This document shows positions 8,540 through 18,500 of a stretch of DNA of 64,000 bases, in pieces. Origin of the DNA: Bin87 sp965261195 (GTDB lineage: Bacteria; Chloroflexota; Dehalococcoidia; Lucifugimonadales; UBA3495). The DNA lies in assembly GCA_965261195.1 (NCBI GenBank), contig OZ253455.1:1364001-1428000 (forward strand), read 5' to 3'. The position numbers and the translations under genes are program-made. A model generated the notes under the pieces. It made no database searches and was not told the DNA's origin. It saw only the letters and a list, made by a program, of their open reading frames with translations. Each line of letters begins with the position of its first letter. Within the stretch, counting starts at the first letter, position 1.

Positions 8540-8568
8540 TTGCCAAACGGCGGAACAGGGTGCATAAT
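8540..8568 (+). promoter_or_regulatory. Sigma-70-type promoter of 5S rRNA gene
   Basis: TTGCCA (8540-8545) and CATAAT (8563-8568) are separated by 17 bases, and the predicted start falls about 6 bases before the 5S gene. The MITE ends only 17 bases upstream of the -35 box. Confidence 0.65.
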
Positions 8569-8580
8569 CATTGCTGTTAC

Positions 8581-8700
8581 TTTCTGGTGGTTCAAGCGGG
8601 GTGGTCCCACCCGTTCCCATCCCGAACACGGAAGTGAAACGCCCCAGCGCCGACGATACTGCTCTGGTAACGGAGTGGGAAAATAGGTCACCGCCGGGAA
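8581..8700 (+). rRNA. rrf: 5S ribosomal RNA
   Basis: The ends pair as a 10-bp helix I (8581-8590 with 8691-8700). The interior carries the conserved CCCATCCCGAACACGGAAGT block of loops B/C and a GGTAACG-type loop E region, giving a normal 120-nt 5S. No 16S or 23S gene is nearby, so the gene is unlinked from the rRNA operon in this window. Confidence 0.93.
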
Positions 8701-8707
8701 GTGCAAT

Positions 8708-8749
8708 TAGGATAGCAACAGGGCGGCTTTATTGTCGCCCTGCTATCCT
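8708..8749 (+). terminator. Hairpin after 5S rRNA
   Basis: GGATAGCA...CAGGGCG pairs with CGCCCTGCTATCC with a 3-base bulge, starting 9 bases after the 5S gene. There is no long T run, so it may be a terminator or a processing stem. Confidence 0.55.
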
Positions 8750-9048
8750 CCTCAACTACGAGTGCCTGATTCTCCCGTTGCGCTGGCGAGCACTGGCAAC
8801 GCTGTCAACTTGCGACCTGAGCCCGCGGATATAGGCACGAACACGACGTTGAAGACTGGGTGGGCGTGATGACGCACCGTACCGAGACTGGAAGCCTGAT
8901 TCCGCCGGAATCGTGAGCTTGAAACCCCTTACCAGCGGCCCCGCCGATAAATTCGGTGGCAAAGCCGCTTTTATTTTTGCCCAAATGCGGTAGAATGGCG
9001 TCCACAGCACCACACCACAAGTCTTAAATCACCCTCAGGAGAAACCCT
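8750..9048. other. Non-coding gap upstream of clpC
   Basis: About 300 bases without a supported gene. A TAGAAT hexamer at 8991-8996 could be a -10 box for clpC, but no convincing -35 box or CtsR/CIRCE-type operator was found. Confidence 0.4.
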
Positions 9049-11523
9049 ATGGGCAGCAGATTCGAGAAATTCTCAGAACGGGCACGGCGGGTTTTGTCCC
9101 TCGCCCAGGAAGAGGCGCAGCGGTTCAACCACAACTACATCGGTACCGAGCACATCCTGCTGGGTCTGGTACGTGAAACCGAGGGCGTAGCCGCTCGAGT
9201 CCTGTCCGGTCTCACCGTAGATCTGACCAAGGTGCGGTCGGCGGTGGAATTCATCATTGGTCGCGGCGAACGCCCGGCGCAGGGCGAAATCGGCCTGACC
9301 CCCCGCGCCAAGAAGGTCGTCGAGTTGGCGGTTGACGAAGCGCGCCGGATGAATCACACCTACATCGGCACCGAGCACTTGCTGATCGGGTTGCTCCGAG
9401 AAGGCGAGGGAGTGGCGGCCGGCGTCCTGGAAAGCCTGGGCGTCAACTTGGAAAAGGTGCGCGCGGAAACCCATCGCATTCTCAGCAATTCCAGCACCGG
9501 CAGCTCCAGCAGCGCCCGTTCCTCGACACGCACGCCAACCTTGGACCAGCTGGGTGTTGACCTGACCAGCGCGGCCCTCGGCGGCAAGCTGGACCCGGTC
9601 ATCGGTCGCGACACTGAAATCGAGCGCGTTACCCAGATTCTGAGCCGGCGCACCAAGAACAATCCGGTGCTTGTCGGCGAGCCGGGCGTTGGCAAAACCG
9701 CCATCGTCGAGGCAATGGCCCAGCAAATCTCGTCCGGCAACGTGCCGGAGACCCTCCAGGGCAAGCGTCTGGTTACTCTGGACATGGGCGCCCTGGTTGC
9801 CGGCACCAAATACCGCGGCGAATTCGAAGAGCGACTCAAGAAGGTCATCGAAGAGATTAAAACCTCAGGCAACTGCGTTCTGTTCATCGACGAGATTCAT
9901 ACCATCGTCGGGGCGGGCGCTGCCGAAGGCGCGGTGGACGCATCCAATATTCTCAAGCCTTCCCTGGCGCGCGGCGAAATCCAGTGCATCGGCGCTACTA
10001 CGCTGGACGATTACCGCAAGTATGTTGAACGCGACCCGGCGTTGGAACGCCGCCTGCAGCCGGTAAGGGTGGAAGAGCCTGATACCGACATGACGGTGAG
10101 TATCCTGCGCGGGGTGAAGGTTCAGTACGAAGACCACCACAACGTTGATATTACGGAAGAAGCGGTGCAGGCGGCGGCCACGCTGTCCACCCGCTACATT
10201 CCCGACCGGTTCCTGCCGGACAAGGCGATTGACCTGCTCGACGAGGCCGGTTCCCGCGTGCGTCTGCGCGGCAGCCACGCTCCCCAGGAAGTCAAGGACG
10301 CAATGGAAGTCCTGGAGCGGGTGCGGAAAGAAAAGGACGAAGCTATCGCGTCGCAGCAGTACGAAGTCGCCGCCGAGTTGCGGGATCGTGAGTTGCACCT
10401 CACCGAGAACGTGGGTGACCTGGAACGCGACTGGAAGGCCGGCCGCTCCAAGGAACGAACGCAAGTTACCGAAGAAGACATTGCGGAAGTAGTGAGTATG
10501 TGGACCGGCATTCCGGTTACGCGGCTCGCCCAGGAGGAGACTGATCGTCTGCTCCACATGGAAGAAGACCTGCACAAGCGCATCATCGGCCAGGACGAGG
10601 CCATTGTTGGCATCGCTCGGGCGGTGCGCCGCGCCCGAGCCGGCCTGAAGGACCCGCGCCATCCCATCGGCGTGTTCCTGTTCCTGGGGCCCACCGGAGT
10701 CGGCAAGACGGAACTGGTGCGGGCAATGGCCGAGTTCATGTTTGGCCACGAGGACAACATGATTCGCCTCGATATGTCCGAATTCCAGGAGCGGCACACC
10801 ACAGCCCGGCTGATCGGCGCCCCTCCGGGATACGTCGGTTACGACGAGGGAGGCCAGTTGACTGAAGGCGTTCGCCGGAAGAACTACTGCGCCATCTTGC
10901 TGGACGAAATCGAAAAGGCGCACCCAGAAGTTTTCAACATCCTGCTGCAAATCTTCGATGCCGGCCAGTTGACGGACGCGCGCGGACGCCGCGTTGATTT
11001 CCGCAACTCCATCATCGTAATGACCAGTAACTTGGGATCAGACCTCATCAAGCGGGACACCAGCCTGGGCTTTGCGGTCAAATCCGATAGCGGCCAAACC
11101 GAGAACATGGCTTACGAGCGGATGAAAGACAAGGTGATGGAGGAAGTGAAGCGCTTCTTCCGACCCGAGTTCCTCAACCGTCTGGATGCCACCATCGTCT
11201 TCCATGCGCTGAGTCGGGAAGAGATTCACAAGATCGTGGACTTGATGATGAACATGGTGCGGAGCGAGCTCAAGGACAAGGACATTGCCATTGAGCTGAC
11301 CGAGGCCGCCCGCGAGCATCTGGGCGAGAAAGGATTCGACCCGGTGCTGGGCGCCCGCCCGCTGCGCCGCCTGATCCAGAACGAAGTCGAGGACAAGCTG
11401 TCCGACGAACTGCTGGGCGGAAAGATTGCAGAAGGCGACACCGCGATTGTTGACCTGGACGAAGAAGGGAACGTGGTCGTCAAGGTTCGCAGCAAAGAGC
11501 TGGCTGCCTTACCCTCGGCATAA
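9049..11523 (+). CDS. clpC: ClpC-type AAA+ chaperone, ATPase subunit of Clp protease
   Basis: An 824-residue ClpC, within the normal length range. It has two Clp-N repeats (about 1-75 and 78-150, each with an YIGTEH motif) and a first AAA+ domain with Walker A GEPGVGKT near residue 210 and Walker B LFIDEIHT. A UVR-type coiled middle segment lies around 420-460, and the second AAA+ domain has GPTGVGKT at 547-554 and LLDEIEKAH, followed by the ClpB-D2-small domain. It unfolds substrates for ClpP in the cytoplasm. CAGGAGAAA precedes the ATG. ClpP and CtsR are not adjacent. Confidence 0.96.
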   Translation: MGSRFEKFSERARRVLSLAQEEAQRFNHNYIGTEHILLGLVRETEGVAARVLSGLTVDLTKVRSAVEFIIGRGERPAQGEIGLTPRAKKVVELAVDEARRMNHTYIGTEHLLIGLLREGEGVAAGVLESLGVNLEKVRAETHRILSNSSTGSSSSARSSTRTPTLDQLGVDLTSAALGGKLDPVIGRDTEIERVTQILSRRTKNNPVLVGEPGVGKTAIVEAMAQQISSGNVPETLQGKRLVTLDMGALVAGTKYRGEFEERLKKVIEEIKTSGNCVLFIDEIHTIVGAGAAEGAVDASNILKPSLARGEIQCIGATTLDDYRKYVERDPALERRLQPVRVEEPDTDMTVSILRGVKVQYEDHHNVDITEEAVQAAATLSTRYIPDRFLPDKAIDLLDEAGSRVRLRGSHAPQEVKDAMEVLERVRKEKDEAIASQQYEVAAELRDRELHLTENVGDLERDWKAGRSKERTQVTEEDIAEVVSMWTGIPVTRLAQEETDRLLHMEEDLHKRIIGQDEAIVGIARAVRRARAGLKDPRHPIGVFLFLGPTGVGKTELVRAMAEFMFGHEDNMIRLDMSEFQERHTTARLIGAPPGYVGYDEGGQLTEGVRRKNYCAILLDEIEKAHPEVFNILLQIFDAGQLTDARGRRVDFRNSIIVMTSNLGSDLIKRDTSLGFAVKSDSGQTENMAYERMKDKVMEEVKRFFRPEFLNRLDATIVFHALSREEIHKIVDLMMNMVRSELKDKDIAIELTEAAREHLGEKGFDPVLGARPLRRLIQNEVEDKLSDELLGGKIAEGDTAIVDLDEEGNVVVKVRSKELAALPSA

Positions 11524-11550
11524 AGGCGGCATCGGGCAAGGGATCGAACA

Positions 11551-11577
11551 TAGGGGCGTCAAAAAATGGCGCCCCTA
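11551..11577 (+). terminator. Hairpin downstream of clpC
   Basis: TAGGGGCG pairs with CGCCCCTA across an A-rich 11-base loop, 28 bases after the clpC stop. It lacks a T tract, so termination is only a suggestion. Confidence 0.45.
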
Positions 11578-11753
11578 ACTGTTACCGTAATTGGCCATCC
11601 GGCAAACCGCAATTGTGATGTGGAAGCAAGGAAACACCAGGCACTGAGAACCGTGGAAACGATGGCTCCGGGGCTGACGCCGGTGGCGCTGCACCGATGG
11701 CATGACCCTTGCTAAATTTTTGTACCGCCACGACGAAGATTGAGGTGACATTC

Positions 11754-12890
11754 ATGACCAGACGATTGCTGAAACATTTGGAACGGTCTTATGGATTCGA
11801 TGAAGTTGCCATCGTTCCCGGCGAAGTTACCATCAATCCTGAGATGACCTCTACCCAAATGGACATTGGAGAGTTCGCCTTTGATTCACCGGTGCTGGCC
11901 TCGGCGATGGACGGGTCGGTTTCGCCGCGCTTTGCCATCCTGATGCACGAAATGGGCGGGTTGGGTGTGCTGAACGGCGAGGGACTCTACACCCGGTATG
12001 AAGACCCCTATTCGGTGCTGGAAGAAATCATCTCCATGGACCAGTCGGAGGTCACCGAGTTCCTACAGCAGGTTTATAGCGAACCGGTGCAGGAGCGCCT
12101 GATTGGGCAAAGGGTGGAGGAAATCAAAAGCGCCGGCGCGGTGGCGGCCATGGCGTTTACGCCGGCCACCACCAAGAAATACAGCCGCCTTGCCGTCGAA
12201 GCCGGGGCCGACATCATCGTGGTGCAGTCAACGGTTACCACTGCCCGGCACATCTCGCGGAGTTACACGGGCCTGGTTTTCGCGGAGTTGATCAGCTCGC
12301 TGAAGGTTCCGGTGGTGGTTGGCAACTGTGTCAGCTACGGCGTGGCCACCGAGCTGATGGAAACCGGGGTTGATGCCGTGCTGGTGGGCGTCGGCCCCGG
12401 CGCGGCCTGCACCACCCGTGAGGTTACCGGCGTCGGCGTTCCGCAGGTTACGGCTACCCTGGAATGCGCCGCGGCTCGAGAGGATTACTTCCAACGCACC
12501 GGGCGGTATGTCAGCGTGATTACCGACGGTGGAATTCGCACCGGCGGCGATTTGTGCAAGGCGATGGCCAGCGGGGCGGACGGCGTCATGCTGGGCACTC
12601 CCTTTGCTCAGGCGACCGAAGCCCCCGGCCGCGGCTACAACTGGGGCATGGCCAACGCCCATCCGGAGTTGCCGCGTGGCACGCGCATCAACGTGGGCAC
12701 CAAAGGCACCCTGCAGCAGTTGATGCACGGCCCGTCCAGCGTTACCAACGGCACCCAGAACCTGGTGGGCGCGCTGCGCGTGGCGATGGGTATGTGCGGA
12801 TCGTACACGGTGCGGGATTTTCACCAGACCGACATGATCGTTGCCCCGGCCATCAAGACTGAGGGCAAGCATTTTCAGTTGCTGGGCTGA
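11754..12890 (+). CDS. guaB3: GuaB3-type IMP dehydrogenase-family protein
   Basis: The ATG at 11754 is preferred because GAGGTGA stands 5-11 bases before it; an upstream in-frame TTG lacks that support. The 378-residue TIM barrel begins RSYGFDEVAIVPGEV and continues PVLASAMDGSVSP and GGLGVLNGEGLYTRYEDP, the signature of GuaB3. It lacks CBS domains. The active-site loop GVGPGAACTTREVTGVG carries the cysteine that attacks IMP/GMP at C2, and MLGTPFAQATEAPG is the downstream phosphate region. GuaB3 proteins interconvert purine nucleotides; the exact reaction differs between lineages. A UGSC selenoprotein gene follows 48 bases later. Confidence 0.88.
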   Translation: MTRRLLKHLERSYGFDEVAIVPGEVTINPEMTSTQMDIGEFAFDSPVLASAMDGSVSPRFAILMHEMGGLGVLNGEGLYTRYEDPYSVLEEIISMDQSEVTEFLQQVYSEPVQERLIGQRVEEIKSAGAVAAMAFTPATTKKYSRLAVEAGADIIVVQSTVTTARHISRSYTGLVFAELISSLKVPVVVGNCVSYGVATELMETGVDAVLVGVGPGAACTTREVTGVGVPQVTATLECAAAREDYFQRTGRYVSVITDGGIRTGGDLCKAMASGADGVMLGTPFAQATEAPGRGYNWGMANAHPELPRGTRINVGTKGTLQQLMHGPSSVTNGTQNLVGALRVAMGMCGSYTVRDFHQTDMIVAPAIKTEGKHFQLLG

Positions 12891-12938
12891 CGTGGGATTT
12901 ACATCGATACACCGGATAGACAGGATTGGAGGAAACTG

Positions 12939-13478
12939 ATGACGACTGGCACAATCCAGATATTGAGTCCGATACCGGAGCAGAAAACAGCCGCCCGGCC
13001 GGCCGCCGGCCGACTGCCCAGCCTGGCTGGCAAGACCATCGGGTTGCTGGAGAACCGGAAGTACCACTCCGATAACTTCCTCAAGGAACTGCAATGCGTC
13101 CTGGAAGAAGATTACGCGGTGGACCAGGTTATCTACTTCCAGAAGTTCAGCTTCAGCGCGCCCTGCTCTGACGAAACGATGGAGGACGTGATTGCCCAGT
13201 GCGATGCGGTGGTGCATGGGATTGCGGATTGAGGGAGTTGCACGGCGTGGGGTCTCCACGACACCGTAATTACCGAAACTCGCGGCATCCCGTCGGTGAG
13301 CGTCATCACGGAAAGTTTCACCCGCGCCGCCCACGCACGGGCCACGGCCCTGGGTATGCCGACCGTGCAGATTCTGGCGCTGCCCAGCCCGCTAGCTCCG
13401 CGTTCGATCCCCCAAGTTCGGGAACTGGCGCACGAGTACGCCGGCCAGATCGCCTCCATGCTGACCAACGGCGGATAA
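12939..13478 (+). CDS. UGSC-family selenoprotein (Sec98, TGA read through)
   Basis: The frame opened by the ATG at 12939 (GGAGG 6-10 bases upstream) meets TGA at 13230-13232 and stays open on the far side to TAA at 13476, giving 179 residues. Reading TGA as selenocysteine gives HGIADUGSCTAW, the U-G-S-C motif that defines the UGSC family, with Sec98 and Cys101 as a probable redox pair. Sequence on both sides looks like one domain (LAGKTIGLLENRK..., then VSVITESFTRAAHARA...). A hairpin with a GGUCU apical loop starts 11 bases after the TGA. The function of the family is unknown, probably thiol/selenol redox. Conventional gene callers would split it into a 97-residue piece and a tail. Confidence 0.9.
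13233..13262 (+). promoter_or_regulatory. Bacterial SECIS element of the UGSC gene
   Basis: GGCGTGG (13244-13250) pairs with CCACGAC (13256-13262, one mismatch) and presents the apical loop GGTCT (13251-13255). Exactly 18 bases separate the TGA from the loop. The same loop sequence and the same distance occur in the E. coli fdhF SECIS, where the loop is contacted by SelB. Confidence 0.88.
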
Positions 13479-13509
13479 CGCCGAGCCGGAGCCAGTAAGA
13501 CACTGCGCG

Positions 13510-14277
13510 ATGTCCCTGAGCGTCGTCAACTGGAACGTTGCATGGGCTACGCCCCAGTCGCGGCATAGCCCTGAACTTCTGCGCCGCATCGTCCAACATT
13601 CCCCGGAAATCGTCTGCCTCACGGAAACGGATTCCAGGCTGTTGTCCCCATTGGACGGGCACACTATTGCCGCCCAGCCCGATTGGGGTCAACCCGTGGC
13701 GAACAAGAGGCGCAAGGTTCTGCTCTGGTCGAAGCAGCAGTGGACAGACGTTGATGACTTGGGCAGCGGCGCTTTGCCGCCGGGCCGATTCATCGCCGGC
13801 GCCACCGAAACATCGGTAGGCCGGGTGACCGTTATCGGCGTCTGCATTCCTTATCACAACGCCAACGTGGGCGTCAAAACCAGCGGTCCGTGGCAAGACC
13901 ATGCGGAGTATCTGGACGGCCTATCTGGCATCCTGAAAAGCAAATCGCCGGCGCTGCTCATCGTAATGGGCGATTTCAACCAACAGATTGGGCAACGGAG
14001 AAATCCTTACCCGCCGCTTTCTCAACCGGTTCGCGCCGGCCTGCAGGAAACAATGCAAGCCGGAGGGCCGCCGGGTTTGACGATAGCAACGGCTGGACTG
14101 GGCTTGCGGGGCCGGCGCGCAATTGACCACATCGCCATCAGCGGCGATCTGTTCGCCGAGTCTGTCGCCACTATTGACAACCGTACCGACGATGGTGAGA
14201 AACTATCAGATCATTTCGGCGTAGTCGCCGATTTGTCCGTTCACCATCAGCCTTCAGAACCCCCATTTGCCGAGTAA
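13510..14277 (+). CDS. Endonuclease/exonuclease/phosphatase (EEP) family protein
   Basis: A 255-residue protein with the order of EEP-fold motifs: SVVNWNV (N), CLTETDS (metal-binding Glu), VMGDFNQQ (D-x-N), RRAIDHIAISGD and the C-terminal SDHFGVVADL (catalytic D-H). The family includes DNA repair exonucleases, sphingomyelinases and inositol phosphatases, so the substrate is open. There is no signal peptide, so it is cytoplasmic. It starts 31 bases after the UGSC gene and ends 5 bases before the next gene, which suggests one transcript. Confidence 0.75.
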   Translation: MSLSVVNWNVAWATPQSRHSPELLRRIVQHSPEIVCLTETDSRLLSPLDGHTIAAQPDWGQPVANKRRKVLLWSKQQWTDVDDLGSGALPPGRFIAGATETSVGRVTVIGVCIPYHNANVGVKTSGPWQDHAEYLDGLSGILKSKSPALLIVMGDFNQQIGQRRNPYPPLSQPVRAGLQETMQAGGPPGLTIATAGLGLRGRRAIDHIAISGDLFAESVATIDNRTDDGEKLSDHFGVVADLSVHHQPSEPPFAE

Positions 14278-14282
14278 TACTT

Positions 14283-15356
14283 ATGTCCACCAACACCCCT
14301 GCCCTCAGCTCGCGCCGCGTCGCCGTGGCCGACTCTTACGACGCCATCCAGGATTACTACGAGGAACAAGGCTGGACCGACGGTATGCCCGTCGTACCGG
14401 CCACCGAGGAGGCGGTTCGCCGGATGCTCGGACCCTGGGGCGAAGACCCGTCCCAGTCTCTGGGGGTCGCCCAGCCGTCCAACTGCGAAGTAACCATTGA
14501 GAAGGTCGCCATCAACGCGGTGATGGCCGGCTGCCGTCCGGAGTATTTTCCGGTGGTGGTGGCGTGCGTCAAGGCGGCCATGCAAACCGAGTTCAACCTG
14601 GCTGGCTGCCAGGCGACCACCGGCGGAGCCGCGCCGGTCGTAATCGTCAACGGCCCCATCGCGACGCAGTTGGGCATCAACGGCGATTCGGGCTGCTTTG
14701 GCCCCGGATACCGCCCGAATGCCACCATCGGCCGCGCGCTGCGCCTGTTCGTCCGCAACGTCGCTGGCCTCATCATTGGCGATATGGACAAGGCGACGCT
14801 GGCGATGCCGGGGCGGTATTCGTTCTGCTTTGCCGAAAACGAAGCGCGCAGCCCCTGGGAACCGCGTCATGTGGAGCTGGGGTTGAATCCTGCAGACAGC
14901 ATGGTTACCATCCACGCCATTCGCGCCTTCTACCCCATCATGGAGACCACCGTCTCCCGGGGCATCGAGGTTCTGAACACACTGGTCAAGGCAACGCAGG
15001 CGACCGGTTTCTCCAACTACTATCAGATTGGCACCGGGGCGCAGGTAACGCTGGTGATAAGCCCCGAACACGCCGCTGAAATCGCGGCGGACGGTCTGAC
15101 CAAGCAGGACGTTCGGGAGTACGTTTACGCCAACGCGCGAATGTCGATTGAGCAGCTGTCCGGTTTGGCGCATTGGGGCAACCGCAACTACCCGGCCTGG
15201 ATCGACGACAGCAAACCCGACACCATGGTGCCCATCGCACCCCGGGCTGATGATATCGTGATAGTAGTTGCCGGCGGTGACGGGCGCCACTCGGCCTGGC
15301 TCGCCGGCTGGGGCGTAACCCGGGTGGTTACCCAGCAGATTGAGATTCCGGGATAG
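14283..15356 (+). CDS. Conserved protein of unknown function (WTDGMPVVPAT family)
   Basis: A 357-residue cytoplasmic protein without signal peptide or membrane segments. Landmarks: EEQGWTDGMPVVPATEEAV (about 22-40), AVMAGCRPEYFPVV, a Gly-rich segment with INGDSGCFGPGYRPNATIGRALRL, FCFAENE, and a C-terminal VVAGGDGRHSAW. I recognise this as a widespread family of uncharacterised proteins that I recall seeing beside UGSC proteins, which is the context here. Three Cys (CRPEY, CQATT, GCFGP) could take part in redox chemistry with the selenoprotein. That is inference; the reaction is unknown. Confidence 0.6.
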   Translation: MSTNTPALSSRRVAVADSYDAIQDYYEEQGWTDGMPVVPATEEAVRRMLGPWGEDPSQSLGVAQPSNCEVTIEKVAINAVMAGCRPEYFPVVVACVKAAMQTEFNLAGCQATTGGAAPVVIVNGPIATQLGINGDSGCFGPGYRPNATIGRALRLFVRNVAGLIIGDMDKATLAMPGRYSFCFAENEARSPWEPRHVELGLNPADSMVTIHAIRAFYPIMETTVSRGIEVLNTLVKATQATGFSNYYQIGTGAQVTLVISPEHAAEIAADGLTKQDVREYVYANARMSIEQLSGLAHWGNRNYPAWIDDSKPDTMVPIAPRADDIVIVVAGGDGRHSAWLAGWGVTRVVTQQIEIPG

Positions 15357-15383
15357 TCTTGCGGAGGCAACCAGCCGGCAGCG

Positions 15384-15409
15384 GCCCGCCGCCCGAAATG
15401 GCGACGGGC
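15384..15409 (+). terminator. Hairpin before dnaE
   Basis: GCCCGCCGCC pairs with GGCGACGGGC (one internal mismatch) and is followed by TTTGGATTT. It could end the guaB3-UGSC transcript 28 bases after the last stop. Confidence 0.5.
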
Positions 15410-15545
15410 TTTGGATTTAAAGAGAACGATTTGGCAGCGGGCGGGCTGTTAATGACATAACTTTGCGGCTCCCAGCCATTCGGACTGCTATTATTGACTC
15501 GGCGCCAATCGGCCCAATTCAGTCTCACCGTCAGGGTTCATAATC

Positions 15546-18500
15546 GTGTTCACCCATCTTCACACCCACACCGAATACAGTATGCTGGACGGCATCAGCC
15601 GCATCCCCGATCTGGTCAACCGGACTCGGGAGTTGGGCATGGATGCCATGAGCATCACCGACCACGGTTCTCTCTATGGCGTGGTCGATTTCTACTCCGA
15701 GTGCGTTGAAGCCGGCATCAAGCCCATTATCGGTTGCGAGATGTACGTGGCCCACGGCAGCCGCCACGAACGCACGCCCAACGAGCGCACGGCGAACCAC
15801 CTGGTTCTCATCGCCAAAGACAACACCGGCTATCACAATCTGCTCCAACTGGTAACCCGCTCCCACCTAGAGGGGTTTCACTACCGGCCCCGCATCGACA
15901 AGGAGCTGCTGGAACAGCACCGGCAGGGCCTCATCTGTCTGTCCGGCTGCCCTTCGGCGGAGGTGCCCACGCTGCTGGCCGACGGCAACTACGATGCGGG
16001 CCGGGAGATGGCGGGCTGGTATCGGGAGATATTCGGCGAAAATTACTTCCTGGAGTTGCAGCAGCACGAGCACGTCCCGCAGCTGCCTGCCATCAATGAG
16101 AGCCTGATCCGCCTGAACCAGGACACCGGCATTCCCCTGCTGCTGACCAACGATGCCCACTACGTGCGGCAGCCCGACCACCAGTTCCAGGATGTTTACA
16201 TCTGCATCCAGACCGGCACCAACATCCACGACGAAAAACGGCTGCGGATGGAGGATTCCTCCTATTACATCAAGTCGCCCGCCGAGATGGCGACGTTATT
16301 CCCCCAGTTTCCGCAGGCGCTGGACATCACCGGGGAGGTTGCCCAGGGTTGCAACGTGTCGCTGGGCTTTGGGCAGATGCACCTGCCCCGGTACAACACC
16401 CCCAACAACGAAGACGCCGACGCCTATCTGAAGCGCATCTGCTGGGAGGGTTTTAAGCGGCGGTACGGGAACAATAATGAGTCGGCAAAAGCCCGTATGG
16501 AGTATGAACTGGAGGTGGTGAAGCAGACCAGCTTCGCCAACTACTTCCTGGTGGTCTGGGACATCATTTCCTTCGTGCGTCAGCAGGACATCCTGTTCGG
16601 CGTGAGGGGCAGCGCGGCGGCCAGCATCGTGCTGTACTGCCTCGGCATCACCGAGATTGACCCGCTGGAGTACCGCCTCGTGTTCGAGCGTTTCCTCAAC
16701 TTCGAGCGCAAGGAAATGCCCGACATCGACATGGACTTTCAGGATGACCGGCGCGACGAGGTGCTGCGCTATGTCATTGACCGCTACGGCAGCGACCGGG
16801 TGGCCCAGATCATTACCTTCGGAACCATGGGCCCCAAGGCGGCGCTGCGGGATGTGGGCCGCGGGTTGGGGATGAGCTACGGCGACGTTGACCGGGTGGC
16901 GCGCATGGTGCCCAATCGTTCCCGAACGCTGTCCGATGCCCTGACCGCCAACCCGGAGTTGAAGCAAACCTACGAAAGCGACCCCGCGATGCAGAACCTG
17001 GTGGACAATGCCCAGGCCCTGGAAGGCATCGTCCACCACGTTAGCACCCACGCCGCCGGCGTTCTGATTGCCGACGAACCGCTCACCGAAACGGTGCCCC
17101 TGCAACGCCCGGCCCGCGGCGATGAAAACAGCCCGGTGATGATGACCCAGTTCTCCATGGACCCGGTGGCCAAGCTGGGCCTGCTCAAAATGGATTTCCT
17201 GGGACTCACCAACCTCACCATCCTGGATCGCACTATCAAGCTGCTGGACGAAGAGCGGGGCATACGCATTGACCTGGGCCGGCTGGGCCTGGACGACGAA
17301 GCAGCCTACGCACTGCTGGGCACCGGCAACACGTCCGACCTGTTCCAGCTGGAATCCGCCGGTATGCAGCGCTACATCAAGGAGCTGAAACCGTCGAACC
17401 TGGGCGACATTGCGGCCATGATTGCCCTGTACCGCCCCGGGCCCATGGAGCACATCGACCGGTTCATCCGCTCCAAGCACGGGCAGGAGGAAGTTACCTA
17501 CCCCCACCCCAGCATGAAGGAACTGCTGGACGAAACCTACGGCGTCATCGTCTACCAGGACCAGGTGCTGCAAATCCTGCAAAACTTCGCCGGCTACACG
17601 CTGGGCGCCGCCGATACCGTCCGCAAGGCGATGGGCAAAAAGATTCCCGAGCTGATGGCCGAGGAACGGGACCGCTTCGTGAGCGGCGCCGTTACCCAGG
17701 GCTACACGGAGACGATGGGCTCCGAGATTTTCGACCTCATCGAGCCCTTCGCCGGCTACGCATTCAACAAGGCCCACAGCGTCAGCTACGGCCTCATCTC
17801 CTACTGGACGGCCTATTTCAAGACTCACTACGCGCTGGAGTACATGGCCTCGGTGCTGAACTGTCGCCTTGACCACGCCGACCGGTACATCGCCTCTATC
17901 AACGAATGCACCCGCATGGGCATCACCATTGGGTTGCCCGACGTGAACGCATCCGGCGTGCTCTACACCATCGACAAGACGGTGGACAAATCGGCCGGCC
18001 TGGGCCAGCTGCGCATCGGGTTGACGGCGGTGAAATCCGTTGGCGATGGCGCCGTGAAACCAATCGTCGCCGAGCGGACGGCCAACGGCCCCTACACCTC
18101 GGTGGGCGATTTCTGCAACCGCGTCGATGTGTCCGGGCTGAACCGGCGCACCCTGGAAGCGCTGGCCAAGGCCGGGGCGTTCGACTCGCTGGCGCCCCGC
18201 GCTGCCGTGGTGGGCGCGCTGGATCGCATCTGGGCGGTGGCGCAGCAGGAGACCCGGAACCGCCACTCCGGGCAGTTCGGTATGTTCGGCAAGGAGCTGG
18301 ACAGCAACTCCGGCGGCACCATGCTGGAACTGGTCACCAACCAACCCGACTACACTGCCCAGGAAAAGGCCGCGCTGGAAAAGGAGTTTATCGGCGTCGC
18401 CATTTCCTTCAACCCCATCCTGGCGCTGGCCGCCGTGGACCCGGAGGGCGCCATCAACTCGGTGGAGCAGCTGGACGAGGACGCGGTGGGCACTACCGTT

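Noticed and set aside
13230..13232. TGA as a true stop or pseudogene mutation in the UGSC gene
   Set aside because: The codon sits at the family's U/S/C motif position and is followed by a hairpin with the SelB-binding loop at the standard distance, and the frame remains open with conserved domain sequence.
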